From: Apostichopus japonicus
Taxonomy: Eukaryota; Echinodermata; Holothuroidea; Aspidochirotida; Stichopodidae
DNA: 64,000 nt
Assembly (NCBI RefSeq): GCF_037975245.1
Contig: NC_092571.1
Coordinates: forward strand, 11,925,917-11,989,916
Direction of reading: 5' to 3'
A program made the translations under genes and the position numbers. Below the pieces are notes generated by a model. The model was not told the origin of the DNA and ran no database searches. It was given only the letters and a program-made list of their open reading frames with translations. Each line of letters starts with the position of its first letter. The first letter of the stretch is position 1. Of the stretch, positions 41,593-53,800 are shown piece after piece.

Positions 41593-44500
41593 GATATTTT
41601 AGTGGCCAAATCATTGTCTACGGTTACTAATAATAAAGTGCACATTAGACTTCTCAACATCAGCACCAGTGACATCCTGCTCAGGAAAGGTTCAGTTTTG
41701 GCACAATTACATGAGGTGGAGGTATTACATCATCAGACTCCAGAAGTAAACTTAGTGCACGTTGATCAACAAACAGTAGAAGTTGTTATCTCTGAGCAGC
41801 ATGCTACAGTGGTCAATGAAAGCGCTCACTCTCAAATACCTGGAGATTTACCAGTACCTGTTAATGTCAACACTGAAACTCTTTGTCCTGATGAGGTGGC
41901 TATGCTTGCTAAATTTCTTAATGACCACAAAGAAGTTTTTGCTAAAGATGATGGTGACTATGGGTGTACAGCTACTATCACACATCAAATTCCAACAGGT
42001 GACAGCCCACCAGTGAGGGAAAAATATAGAATGATTCCGCCCAAACTTTACCAGGAAGTAAAAGATCAGATCAAACAGATGCTAGAAAAGGGGGTCATCC
42101 AAGAAAGCTACAGTCCATGGGCAGCTCCCACTGTGTTAGTAAGGAAGAAAGATGGAAAGATAAGGATTTGTGTGGATTATCGCAGACTAAATGCTCTTAC
42201 TAGGAAGGATGCCTACCCTCTCCCCCGAATTGATGAGTCCTTAAATGCGTTGGGTCATGCCAGATTATTTTCCACCCTAGACTTGGTGAGTGGCTACTGG
42301 CAGGTCGCCATGAACCCCGAAGATCAGCAGAAAACAGCCTTTACAACCCCTATGGGACAGTTCGAATTTCAAAGAATGCCTTTCGGTTTATGCAACGCTC
42401 CAGCGACTTTTCAACGATTAATGGAGGCCTGTCTGGGAGACATGAATTATGAGTCTGTACTTCTGTATTTAGATGACATCATCGTCTTCTCTCAAGATTT
42501 TCCATCACATCTTCAAAGACTAGGGAATGTCCTGGACAGACTTAGTAAGCATGGGTTGAAGGCTAAACCAAGTAAGTGCCACCTGTTGCAGAAAGAAGTA
42601 CACTACCTTGGTCATGTGGTGTCGGCAGAGGGCATATCTACTGAACCAGAAAAGTGTGCAGTCATCAAAGACTGGCCCACCCCCACCTCTGTATCAGATG
42701 TGAGATGCTTTCTGGGTATGGCAGGGTTCTACAGGCGATTCATTAAAGATTTTTCAAAGATTGCAGGCCCATTGTACGAGCTCACATCTAAACCAAAGAA
42801 CGGGCTACCCCTGAAGAAAGCCTTTGAATGGTCCACCAAATGTCAGGATGCTTTTGATCACCTAAGACAGGAACTGTCCTCACCACCGATTCTAGCCTAT
42901 GCAGACTATTCACTGCCTTTTAGACTGTACACTGACGCTAGTGGTACTGGATTGGGGGCAGTATTGACACAAGTTCAAGAAAACAAAGAACGAGTAATAG
43001 CTTACGCTAGTCGAAGTCTCCGAAAAACAGAGCGAAATGACCAGAACTACAGTGCGTTCAAGTTAGAACTACTCGCTATCACCTGGGCAGTAACTCAAAA
43101 GTTCAAGTCGTATTTACTTGGCGCAGAATTTGTTATTTATACAGACCATAAACCCCTACAGTTCCTAGCTACAGCAGACCTCGGAGCCATTGAACAGAGA
43201 TGGGTAGCAAGACTTGCGAATTTCCACTATAAGATTGCTTACAAACCAGGCAGAGAAAATACCAACGCTGATGCGCTGTCCCGTATGACTCAGACTCAAG
43301 AAGCCCCTTGTAGTACACCAGACGATGAGATCATTTACAACCTTCAGCAGCATACAGATTGTTTGCTTCCCTTGATGGAACAGGAAGAAACCGATCGGGA
43401 CCCTCCACCAAGCATTAATGACGACTTTAGGAACAGACAAAACCTAGATCCAGCAATAGCTGAAGTAAAGAGATATGTACGTTCTGGGACGCACCCAATA
43501 TACAATGGTGACTCGACAGAGGTGTCATTGTTACTCAAACAGTGGACCAGCCTAAAGATACTTGATGGGTGTCTCTATAGAGAGATCCTGAGAAGTGGTC
43601 ACCAAGACCCAGTAAAGCAGTTTGTGGTGCCGTCCAGTTTGAAGGTCAGAGTTCTCCAGGGTTTACACGACCAAGCAGGACATTTTGGAGCCACCAGAAC
43701 ACTGGCACTTATTCAAGAGCGCTTCTACTGGCCCAACATAAGGAGTGATGTCCAGAAGTACTGTGCAGAATGCGAACGTTGCAATTTAGCTAAACCGCCG
43801 ACAACGACAACAAGAGCCCCACTGGTTAATATTAAGGTGTCAGCCCCCCTGGAACTTGTGGCTATTGACTTTCTTAAGCTTGATCGTTCTACAGATGGTT
43901 TCGAAAATGTCTTAGTCATCACTGACTACTTCACCAAACTAGCAGTCGCAGTCGCCACCAGAAATCAAACTGCAGTAACAACTGCAAGGGCCCTTTGGCA
44001 GCATTTCATCACGAAGTATGGTTGCCCAGCACGAATCCTGTCAGACCAAGGTGCCAACTTTGAATCCCGGCTAATTAAGGAACTTTGCCAGATGTATAAC
44101 ATCCATAAGAGCAGAACTACACCCTACCACCCAGCTGGAAATGGCTTATGTGAACGGTTCAACCGTACCCTTATAAACATGGTGCGTACATTGTCTGACG
44201 AAAAGAAGAAGCAGTGGCCTGCACATCTAGCAGAACTTACATGCCTTTATAATAATACCCAGCATTCCTCAACAAAACAAACTCCCTTCTACTTAATGTT
44301 TGGTCGACATGGAAGGCTACCCATTGATCTAGAAATGGCGACACCTGAAGACAACCAGAGACCGATGTCATCTGACTGGGTTAGTTATCACTGTGAACGA
44401 CTCCACCATGCCCATACACTTGCAGAGAAAGAAATGGAGAAGGCATCTGCTGTGCAAAAGAGACTTTACGATCAAAAGACGAAAGATCAACCCTTGTCCA

Positions 44501-45111
44501 GAGGCGAGCGTGTACTGGTAAAACGCCTTCATTTTGACGGCAGGCATAAGACAGTGGATTTTTGGAACCCAGAGCCACACATTGTCACCGGACAACCCAA
44601 CGTACATCTACCGATCTACCGGGTGAAACTAGAAAGTGGTGACGGCATGGAAAAGGTTCTCCACCGCAATGCTTTAAAACTTTGCCGTATTCCAGTAACT
44701 ATAGAAGAGACAAACACACCTCCCCAGGACGATGCCCCTACAGGTACCAATAGTAGTCCGGTGACCCCACTACTTCGCATACCAATTTCACAGCAGATAC
44801 CCGACCGTACCAGCAGCTCTGATGATGAGGACAGCGTAAACCACCATAGTGCTGATGAAGACACAGACGCTTCCGATGGGCAGGAACCAACACATCCCCC
44901 TGTGCTCACCACAGTACCAGATACACCCACCCTAGAATCAGTTGTAGATCCCACTTTGTATCTCAGACGGTCACGTAGGACCAAAGGTTTACCTCCCGAG
45001 GAGTCATGTGTCAATAATATAATAAGTAAAGATTTTTCACCCATTGTTATTTCTATGCAATGGTTAGAAGATGGCTTGAGTAAGGCTAGAGCATCTAAAT
45101 TCTTTACATAA
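41593..45111 (+). CDS. pol: RT-RNase H-integrase polyprotein of the Ty3/gypsy element
   Basis: About 1172 codons after the TAG at 41590; no ATG starts it, so it depends on readthrough or on a fused reading. RT shows ICVDYRRLN, FSTLDLVSGYWQ, MPFGLCNAPATFQ and YLDDIIVFS. RNase H shows YTDASGTGLGAVL and YTDHKPL. The integrase has the HHCC zinc-binding region (H...H...CAECERC), DFLKLD and SDQGANF for the two Asp, and GLCERFNRTL for the Glu. A C-terminal tail includes HRNALKLC and an S/T/D-rich end. The catalytic residues I looked for are all present. Confidence 0.95.
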   Translation, partial: DILVAKSLSTVTNNKVHIRLLNISTSDILLRKGSVLAQLHEVEVLHHQTPEVNLVHVDQQTVEVVISEQHATVVNESAHSQIPGDLPVPVNVNTETLCPDEVAMLAKFLNDHKEVFAKDDGDYGCTATITHQIPTGDSPPVREKYRMIPPKLYQEVKDQIKQMLEKGVIQESYSPWAAPTVLVRKKDGKIRICVDYRRLNALTRKDAYPLPRIDESLNALGHARLFSTLDLVSGYWQVAMNPEDQQKTAFTTPMGQFEFQRMPFGLCNAPATFQRLMEACLGDMNYESVLLYLDDIIVFSQDFPSHLQRLGNVLDRLSKHGLKAKPSKCHLLQKEVHYLGHVVSAEGISTEPEKCAVIKDWPTPTSVSDVRCFLGMAGFYRRFIKDFSKIAGPLYELTSKPKNGLPLKKAFEWSTKCQDAFDHLRQELSSPPILAYADYSLPFRLYTDASGTGLGAVLTQVQENKERVIAYASRSLRKTERNDQNYSAFKLELLAITWAVTQKFKSYLLGAEFVIYTDHKPLQFLATADLGAIEQRWVARLANFHYKIAYKPGRENTNADALSRMTQTQEAPCSTPDDEIIYNLQQHTDCLLPLMEQEETDRDPPPSINDDFRNRQNLDPAIAEVKRYVRSGTHPIYNGDSTEVSLLLKQWTSLKILDGCLYREILRSGHQDPVKQFVVPSSLKVRVLQGLHDQAGHFGATRTLALIQERFYWPNIRSDVQKYCAECERCNLAKPPTTTTRAPLVNIKVSAPLELVAIDFLKLDRSTDGFENVLVITDYFTKLAVAVATRNQTAVTTARALWQHFITKYGCPARILSDQGANFESRLIKELCQMYNIHKSRTTPYHPAGNGLCERFNRTLINMVRTLSDEKKKQWPAHLAELTCLYNNTQHSSTKQTPFYLMFGRHGRLPIDLEMATPEDNQRPMSSDWVSYHCERLHHAHTLAEKEMEKASAVQKRLYDQKTKDQPLSRGERVLVKRLHFDGRHKTVDFWNPEPHIVTGQPNVHLPIYRVKLESGDGMEKVLHRNALKLCRIPVTIEETNTPPQDDAPTGTNSSPVTPLLRIPISQQIPDRTSSSDDEDSVNHHSADEDTDASDGQEPTHPPVLTTVPDTPTLESVVDPTLYLRRSRRTKGLPPEESCVNNIISKDFSPIVISMQWLEDGLSKARASKFFT

Positions 45112-45420
45112 GTTGTGCTATTGTGTATTCATTTGTGTTTTTGTACCAAGACTTACCGGTCTTTGCGGTATGATCCTTGCCAGAGGATCCGATTGTTTTA
45201 GGAGATACTGTATTTTTTTCACACATGTACATGCTAGAAGTTGTTTGACTGTTGTACTAGGAAGTTAGGAAACTGTGTTAGTTACAGCCTTCTGGCCTAA
45301 CCAGGTTGGATATATACTTCACAAGTATATGCTGTATGTTTCCTTCATTTCTATTTTTTTTTAATTTTGTTTTGTGGTTTTTGCTGCAAGAAGTTTTCAT
45401 TGGCAGTGTAAGCCAATATA

Positions 45421-45433
45421 AAGCGGGCGGGGA
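45421..45433 (+). promoter_or_regulatory. Probable polypurine tract
   Basis: AAGCGGGCGGGGA sits directly against the 3' LTR, where plus-strand priming is expected. It is interrupted by two C residues, so the exact primer is unclear. Confidence 0.55.
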
Positions 45434-46788
45434 TGTAAATAGCTCTATTTTCTGTTTCTTCTTCTCTCCCATCCTAGTGGTTATGTAATAGGTAAGCCTA
45501 TACTCTTCCACAACCTGTGCTCATTTTCCCCTGTATATTTAGTAGTGAGCCAGTGGCAACAGTACTTTCTTTGTTCTGCCAAGTTGCTGGTTTTAGTAAA
45601 CATCTTCTCTTCTTACTTTCTTTTCTTAGATAAGGGATGCCTTGTCTTAGTTGTTTCAGTTTTAGTGTAAGCATTTGTATGCAGATTTAGTCTGTATGTT
45701 TAGCTCTGATTGGTTCTGAGTGTTACTCTTGGTATCTAGGGTGTGTATAGACCAATCAGAGGTGTTAAGAGGGTCACATGTTGTTACCCTGTGGTTTGGG
45801 AGCTTCCTCCAAGGTGTTTTAGGAGAGAGAGGCAGTTTGGTTGTCAGCCAGTCAACAGGGCCTGTTTGTATATTAGCCACCCTTGATATCATAGTCTGTA
45901 CACTACAGTATACATATATATAAAAATAGTTAGAGAAGTTGTCTTTCTTGTGCTTAAAGAATACATATATATATCTACATAAATATAACTTTACTGGAGG
46001 ATTTAATTGTTAATTATTGATTTGCTGTACGTTTGTGAACATTATTTCATCGTTTTATTGGATTCAATGGAACTGAGAGTTGTGTTCTAGCTGCTAGTTG
46101 CCATTTTGTATTTACATATCTTTTACCTGGACTTCACCTACTCTTTTACGTGGACGTCACCTACTCTTCTACCTACCTTTTACCTGGACTTTATACCTAC
46201 TCTCCTTGGGAAGAACATTTCTTTGAACATATATATTATTTATTGGAGTATTCCTGGAATCTCACTCATATCTATTTTCACTGTCCAAGTATATTCACGG
46301 AACTCTTACTACTCACCTTCTATTTCGTAACTTCCTGTTATCGGACATTTATCATTAAACCTGTCTTCACCGTGCCTACCAGTCAACTACATTGCTGTGC
46401 CGTGCTGCTGGACTATACAGACCCGCCCGCCAGATAAGCTCTATCTCTTTTTTTATTAATGTGCACATACATGTATTAGTCTTGTGGCCACTTGACACCT
46501 TTAGTTGTTAATATTCAATATCTCTTGTTTTAATTGTTGATACAAGTTTAATTGTGTAACAGTAAAGAGTACTTTCCCAAGATTCTTTATGTTGCACACT
46601 TTCATGTGTGACCGAGCAATATAACTATTTTCTATACCTAACAGCCAGTCTTATTCTTGTTTTTAGCCTGTTGTATTTGTTATACAGTGGTCAGTTGTCC
46701 TCACACATCGTGACCACTAGGGGGATTCCCAATAATCTTGTTGTACAGCTAGCTGCTGACAAGAACCCCATATCCCGCAACTCTTACA
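45434..46788 (+). repeat. 3' LTR
   Basis: Same length as the 5' LTR and identical in my reading except TAC at 45724-45726. It is followed by the target duplication TGAG. Confidence 0.95.
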
Positions 46789-47081
46789 TGAGCTTTGGAA
46801 TTTTTGTTGCTGTTTCTTTTAACAGTTTCTCTCTTATTCGTTTTTGCCTCTGTGCCCGCGATAAAGAGTACAATTTTTATATAGAAAAAGGGCACATTTT
46901 TAACCTGAAGAAAAGTGGGGGCACGTGCCCCCGGCCCCCCCCCCCGGTTCCGCCGCCCTTGGCTCTCGATCCAAGCTAGTGCCTGGAATTGAGAAGGAGA
47001 GCAGACGGAAGTTTTGATAAAGATAGTATGCTAATGAGCCTTCTGCATGTTTTGATGATTGGTGCAATATAGTTGTAACCA

Positions 47082-47855
47082 AGTCATTTTTCTCAAGTCA
47101 AGTCCCAAGCCATATTCCTTCAAGTCAAGTCCCAAGTCATTTTTTTCAAGTCAAGTCACAAGTCTTCATATACGAAATCAAGTCACATTTCTTAACAGAA
47201 GATATTCAAAAATGAAAGTTTCTCTAAAGTAGACGCATTACCACTAATACATGCTTATTGTTCTAACGGTACTCAAAACTTACTATACAGGGTGCGTTGG
47301 TAGGTGTCGTATGAAATTCAGTGTAGTAGAGGCACTATCACCTTGGTTCCACATACAGTACAAATTGCACTGCGTTTTGTTACGGAGGTTTCGGAATCCC
47401 GAAACCTGAACAACACGACTTTCGGCAACGAGGACGCCATTATTTCCTCTCATAAACGCATTGCATGTGCATGAACGTATACGCACACCAAAATGCATAA
47501 ACCTCTTTGACTAACACCAACTTGAACATGTGCTAGCGAGGTATGCGTTTGCAGGTTGGCCTCAATCAGGATTTCATTCTTCGACCTCTTTCTTTTCAAT
47601 CATTTTATTTCTCATAGCCTTTCGACTTCCTACAATGCAATTCCGACTAGATGCCGGCAAAAGTTGCGTTTCTGTTCTTAGCCTATTTATGGTAAAACTT
47701 CACGCCAGGTCTCAGCGACAGAGATTTTCAAAGGATGTCGTCAAGTCAGACATGTTCAAGTCATGTCACAAGTCATTTTTCTTCAAGTCAACTCATGTCG
47801 CAAGTAAAAAAAGAACGTGACTCGAGTCTAAGTCAGCGACTCGAGTCAGCAACAT
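47082..47855. repeat. CAAGTC-rich repeat pair
   Basis: CAAGTCAAGTC words at 47082-47180 and 47735-47800 flank about 550 bp; the right side ends with GACTCGAGTC twice. It may be a single element with related, not inverted, ends. No coding sequence was found. Confidence 0.5.
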
Positions 47856-48273
47856 TGTTGAAATGCCTGTACCTTGGAATACAGTATATGTAAAGCATAT
47901 CTTTGGCATAATTATTCAGACCTTTGAAACACAATTACGAACTGTGATAACAAACATTTTGTTCCGCTATCAAACAACTAATGTGACATGTATTGTTGAC
48001 TACAGTGGGAAAAAAGTCGGGAATTGTTATGCTGTACATTTGTGTTGGTCAAATGCTGACATTTATTCTTGAGTATATTCTGTCTGCATAAAGTTGATTT
48101 AACGAACCTATAAACAAGTTCACAGTATTACAGACAAAAATTCGACGGAATGCTAGCATATACCCTACATTAAACGAATGCAAGCATATATTCCGAATTC
48201 TGTCCACTGCGGCCAACCGTACTGGCCTATCGTACGAAGATGCGGTACATCTTCCTTACCGTAAAACTTGGCG

Positions 48274-48640
48274 TGAGGGCGTTGTGGTCAAGTGGTTAAG
48301 GCAGTGGACTTGTAATCTAAGGATTACAGGTTCGAGCTCTGGCCAGATCATTACGTTGTGTCCTTGGGCAAGGCGCTTTTTCTCCATTGCCTCTCTTCAC
48401 CCAGGTGTATACCTTGCGAGGTAACTTGTAAATGTAGTTGTGTACGCCGGTTTGTGGCTGCACCCTATGGGAAGTCCCCCGGGGGACACGTGGTTGTGGT
48501 GCACCGTGGTGCCCAGGAGAGATTGAATTGTGCACACTTTGGTGTGTAGGTGTGACAAGTTACCAATGACCAGGGTTAAGTTGTAAAGTCGTGTGAGAAG
48601 GCCTTGTCCCTGAACAAGACTGTAAACCTAAAAATTAAAA
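48274..48640 (+). mobile_element. tRNA-derived SINE, family 1, best copy
   Basis: The head has A-box TGGTCAAGTGG, B-box GGTTCGAGCTC and a CTTGTAATC anticodon-loop-like segment (TGT, perhaps tRNA-Thr derived). The body is about 270 bp, with an AAATTAAAAATTAA tail. Confidence 0.85.
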
Positions 48641-48774
48641 ATTAATTAAAATCTCCTTTCTGTCATTGTAGGTACCATCATCTGTTATGTACGGAAGTTT
48701 AAAGTGCCATCAACATAAGAAAACTTTGCCCCAATAAGTCAACATTTTTCAGTAAATAGTTTAGATAACGATAT

Positions 48775-49185
48775 AATATCTTATCAAAATCAGAGAAATG
48801 TTGGATTGCTCATTTGCTGTAACTGAGCAATTGAACATTTTTCTGCAAAATATTAAACTGTTCACTTCATTCAAAATGAGCAATTTTCTGCTAAATGTTT
48901 AATTGATTACAAATCATAACTCATCAATTCAACATTTCCGTGCAAAATGTGTATCTGTTCACTTCATTCCATCTGAGCTATTGAAAAATTTTCTGCAAAA
49001 TGTTTAATTGACAACTTATCACATGTCGTCAATTCAACATTTTCTGCAAAATGTAAAATTGTTCACATCATTCCAACTGAGCACTTGACAATTTTCTGCA
49101 AAATGTTTAACTGAAAACTTATCAGATCTCGTTAATTCAACATTTTTCTGTAAAATGTTAAATTGATCACTTCCCGTTATCGTTT
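48775..49185. repeat. AT-rich degenerate tandem repeat
   Basis: TTTTCTGCAAAATGTT and AATTGTTCACTTCATTCC alternate at about 60-bp and 120-bp steps, six to seven times. Confidence 0.75.
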
Positions 49186-50540
49186 TGCAGTTGGTCGCAG
49201 GGGTGGGGGAGAGGAGGTTAAATTGCGCAGTCTTGTCTGAGGGCTCTCTGAACACGTGAGCTCCCTATGCCGTCGGCTTAGTCATAACTCATAGTCGTAT
49301 GGCTACATTACGTCATCGTAGTAAAAGATCAGGATGTGAATTAATCGACATTTCCGACCTTCAGAGGAGGTTGTATATCGGTTGTTGAACAGTGCACTGC
49401 GTTGCAGATCATGGCTCATCTTTGCTGAACATATGTTTGCATGTAATTGCTAATTAAACAGCAAGAGCTCCAGCTGCTGGCTTGCACTGACTAGAGGTCA
49501 CAAGTGGGATGTGCTCAGGTGGAGCCAGCTCAGTTTTCTTTACAAGTCTGCATCCCATCTGAAAGACACCGGGATGTCAAAATTAATTACCCGATCCTCT
49601 TCATAAATACTGGTGGCCGCAAGAATCCTGCCAGTGCCAACCTTACCTGTACGGTGCGTGGAGCGTCATTTTCTACGGTGGATCGTAAAAGACATTAGAA
49701 AATATCATTAAATAATTAAGCGGTTGTTAATGCGTATTTGCGGACCTTTTATCTCGAGTTTTCTACATTTGTACTTCATTTGTACAATTATGACATCACA
49801 CCTGTTTGCTTCAAGTTCCCTTTTGGTACAATCTATGAAGATTACTCAATATTGTGAAAAACACAATATAGGAATTTAATGCAAATTCATCAGGATACTT
49901 ATCATGTTCTTTTATCATTAGTCGAAAATAACTTTTTTTAACTGGCATTACAGTCAAGAGGGGTACTTCCATTATACTCTCCACCCCACCCCACCCTCCT
50001 CTCACCCTAAACAGCCTATCCAAAGACTGTCCTTAGATCTGCAGGTAATAATGAGAAAGGGCAGGGTCTTTGTATGTTTGTTATTCAAAATCTTGTGCTG
50101 ATGTTGCTTGGATGAAAGAGATTTTTTCTTTCCGAAAAATGAAAATGAAACTACAGAATTGCTCTCTATTTGAAAGCCTGACAAAAGTTGTTCAAGTTAC
50201 TACTTCAAAATTTAAGCACCCAGATTCCTGACTTATTATACAGGACTGTAGCAACGTGTAGTAAGAGCTTGCAAAACTAATCCAGCCCACTACCTAGAGA
50301 TCTGTGTGTGGCTGGTAAGTTAAAAATTCTTTGGAAATGTTTTTTACAGCACGTACTTGAAAACAGACACAAGAAGGGCTAAGAATGTACATCTTGTTTT
50401 TATTTCAATTTGATTACAAGTACAGGAAGAAAATTTCTACAAATTTACCCGATCACTTTGAAAGAATAGATGTTAGGGTTAACAGAATGCCATCCTGAAA
50501 GGTATGGAGTTGCAGCAATATGTGCAATGAAGTCCTACAA

Positions 50541-50890
50541 CATTACCAGTTACAGCTAGCTGGTACATCAATGTAGGCCTACATACCATTTACAGCTAGC
50601 TGGTACATCAATGTAGGCCTACATACCATTACAGCTAGCTGAATACATCAATGTAGGCCTACATACCATTTACAGCTAGCTGGTACATCAATGTAGGCCT
50701 GCATACCAATTACAGCTAGCTGGTAAATGGTATGTAGGCCTACATACCATTTACAGCTAACTGGTACATCAATGTAGGCCTACATACCATTCCAGCTAGC
50801 TGGTACATCAATGTAGGCCTACATACCATTTATAGCTAGCTTTTACATCAATGTAGGCCTACATACCATTTAGAACTAGCTGGGTACATC
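50541..50890. repeat. 40-bp tandem repeat, about 9 copies
   Basis: The unit holds two palindromes, CAGCTAGCTG and GTAGGCCTAC, plus ACATCAAT and ATACCATTTA. One unit near 50730 is rearranged. Confidence 0.88.
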
Positions 50891-53800
50891 AACATATCTT
50901 AGTAAACAATACTGCTTTGAAATTATGTTATGATTCAGTTGGTGATTTTCCTTTCTTTTCCCGCTCATGTCTATTTTCTTAAAGTAAAATGCAATAAATT
51001 AAGCATCCTCACCGAAAATGGGTCATTTGGGTAATTTCCACGTAAGATGTGTAAAGGCAAGAATCAAATCAGGCCGGTAGGTATAGAGATCCACAAAGTT
51101 GGGTGTGAAGGGTAGGAGGGGGCCACGAGGTAGTCCACGAGGGGTCCACAATAAGTAGCCATAAAATTTGGGACTTCTATGAGGTACTACAAGATATCCG
51201 GGGAGAGAGAGGGGGGGGGGGGAAATACACCCATCTTTCTCTCCCATTGGCTTAGATAGAGGCCTGAGATATACATAGCTATACCAAACTAGAGAGGTAA
51301 AATTATAAAAAAAAAAGTTGATATTGAAACACCAGAATAAGAAATTCAACGTTTAATAAAAGTCTGGAGAGGCCACCGATATCATATCATAGAGAACTGA
51401 GCTGCATAGCCACAAAATGACATGAAAATATAACCCATTACCTTGAAACAAAATTCTGAACTGAAATAAGTAACTTCTATCTTCAACTTTGCAAATTCAC
51501 TTCACACTTTTCTCTCTTCTAAATGTGGTTGAAAACCTCTCTTGATGTGGTTTTAAATTTTTGCAATGCCCAATTCAACATTACCATGCGACGCTGTGCG
51601 ATTCAGCTTTTTGATTTAAATCTGCCTTGAATTGGTATCATGGTCGACTGTTGAAGACATGAAATTGGTGTCCACCGAAAGAACCTGTTAAACGTATGTC
51701 CAACAGAAATCACATCATGAACGGTACAACAAAATAAAACTTTGGGCGGCTTAAAACTCGGTAAATTAAGCAACACTGTAACACTTGGTGGGATACGAGA
51801 TTATCCGTAAAAGATTAAATTGTTTCAGTAATATAAAGAGCGTGTCAACTGAGGCCTGTACATTCTTTATCTGAATATTGCAGGGGCTGGTGAGACAGTG
51901 AGTTTGAAAATGTTTTACCAAACACAGGGATAGACACAGCCACACACACACAAGAAAAACCCTGAATACAACAGTAGTCTGAACAAAACAGAATGTTGTT
52001 TGCTGATTCCAAATGTAAAATTTCGCTAGGCCAGGTGACAAGGTGCCAACACAAGCATGCATGTACTTTCTAAAATACAGTGCTGATTACTTTGGGCAAT
52101 TACGAAGAGAAATTGCTCTTAAATTGGAGTGATTTTGCTCTCATAGATGTTACAAGGATATATAATGTTGTTTCAGATTAAAATACAATTTTATTTCACA
52201 AATTCGTGGATTCTAATCACAAGCTTTCTTAGAAGAGATTCAGTGTGCCATGCTACACTGAATGCAAATATACCAACCCAGCTTTCTGTTTACCCAACTT
52301 AATAGTTTACATGATGTTACAGTGCAGCTTATATCACAAAATAACTCATTCTGACATTAGAAATGTATGGTGGCCCAGAAGGGACACTATGCTAATATTA
52401 AATTGATTGAATTTTCAACTTACCTAAAAAAAAATGTCAACTCTGAGATAGTTTTTCCAAACTTTTAGACATTTCTGAAGTTGAAGTGAAATATTGATCT
52501 AATTTTTATTTTGTATGTCACTTCTGGGCCACTGTAGAAAATCAGTGTATTGTGCAATGGGCTACTTCTCCCTTTTCTAATTTATTCTAGCAAAAGGAAA
52601 CTTTCTTATGGATGTGATTTCTGAAACCAAATCGTTCCCATCTTCCTCTTGAACGTTCATGTTTCAAAAAGTGGAAAGGCAAATAACCACAACTCAATAT
52701 ACCAATATGCCAGCTCTAAATTCCTTCTCTTTTCTTCAGATTGAAACAGATGTAGGGATTGAAAAAGACATTGAAATATTGTATCTTAAATGATGAAAGA
52801 TCCTTGGCAATTACATGTAGACAACAAAAAAGCAGCATTTCTATTAAAAACTCAGGCGGCAATTTTACCATATTTATCAAGTTTTCAACTCATAGTAGGA
52901 TTGGAATTAATCAAAGTAAGACACTCACGTGCATATTAATGAGCTAATAATAAACAGATACAACACAACCTTCAACGTTACCTCGCCCGGACACTTTGAC
53001 ATGTCCGTTTTAATCACAAAAATTCAAATATCTTTACTGTAACTTTGACATTATTTGAAAGTAATAATCTTGTTCATGCACTTTTCATCGTTGTATGATT
53101 ATTTCAATATTGGAGGGTTTGAAATAAAAGGAGAAAATTTTTGATCAATTACAAAATTAAAGGATGACTTTTGGCAATATTATAGTCTTGATATGTAATA
53201 GTCCAAATTTTAGAGTATTAGTAACGTTTCTATAGCTATTCTGGTTCTTGAGATATTCACCTCTAAATTAACTTTAAGCTCTGGAAATGCTCCTTTAAGC
53301 CTAACCAGACGATACAGTTGGCTCCTCAGTGCAGGCCTAAACCTTAAACCATTGTTTTTATAAATTCCATTATTAAACAATTGTTTTTATGAATTCCAAT
53401 GACACGTTCTCTTAACTTCGTACAAAAACAAATAGCATTCTGGGATGAGACTTCTTCAACACTATTTGTCCTCGACAATATATAACACATCGTAAACATT
53501 TCGTTCGAAGTTTGTGTGCCATCTGAGGAGCAGACTTTTGTGGTCAGTGTATTAGACTAAGTAATCCAGCCGTTTTAATTGATGGGTCTTGGGATGCTTA
53601 GGGTCATATCTCAAAATTTTAGGTGGCATGCAAATATAACCTGGACAGATAGCAGTGTTACTTTAATAGTCTACAACATATCAAAAATTAATTTTCTTTG
53701 TCTAAAGTCATCCTTCAAAAGCTGCATAAAAGTCTCATGCAAGACACATTACATTGCACAAAACATAACCCCAAAAAATTACATTTTCTTCTAGTCACCC

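Larger units (their letters stand above)
38372..46788 (+). mobile_element. Ty3/gypsy LTR retrotransposon, near-intact
   Basis: Two 1355-bp LTRs (38372-39726 and 45434-46788) start TGTAAATAG and end TTACA (TG...CA). The target duplication TGAG is at 38368-38371 and 46789-46792. Between the LTRs lie gag, protease, and RT-RNase H-integrase in the gypsy order (integrase last), with no env. The LTRs differ by three adjacent bases in my reading, so the insertion is recent. It broke an older hAT-like element and lies about 0.9 kb from the GOLIM4 start, on the opposite strand. Confidence 0.96.
38144..46961. mobile_element. hAT-like non-autonomous element (about 400 bp) split by an LTR retrotransposon
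   Basis: The left end CAAGGGCGGCGGAA (38144-38157) and right end TTCCGCCGCCCTTG (46948-46961) are perfect 14-bp inverted repeats. They are flanked by actctcga (38136-38143) and gctctcga (46962-46969), an 8-bp target duplication with one mismatch. Both arms carry G- or C-runs just inside the termini. Without the nested LTR element the unit is about 397 bp, with no coding capacity seen. Eight-base target duplications and short inverted repeats point to the hAT superfamily; that assignment is inference. Confidence 0.75.

Noticed and set aside
49504-49698. Plus-strand open frame of 64 codons
   Set aside because: No homology recognised and no splice context supporting an exon.
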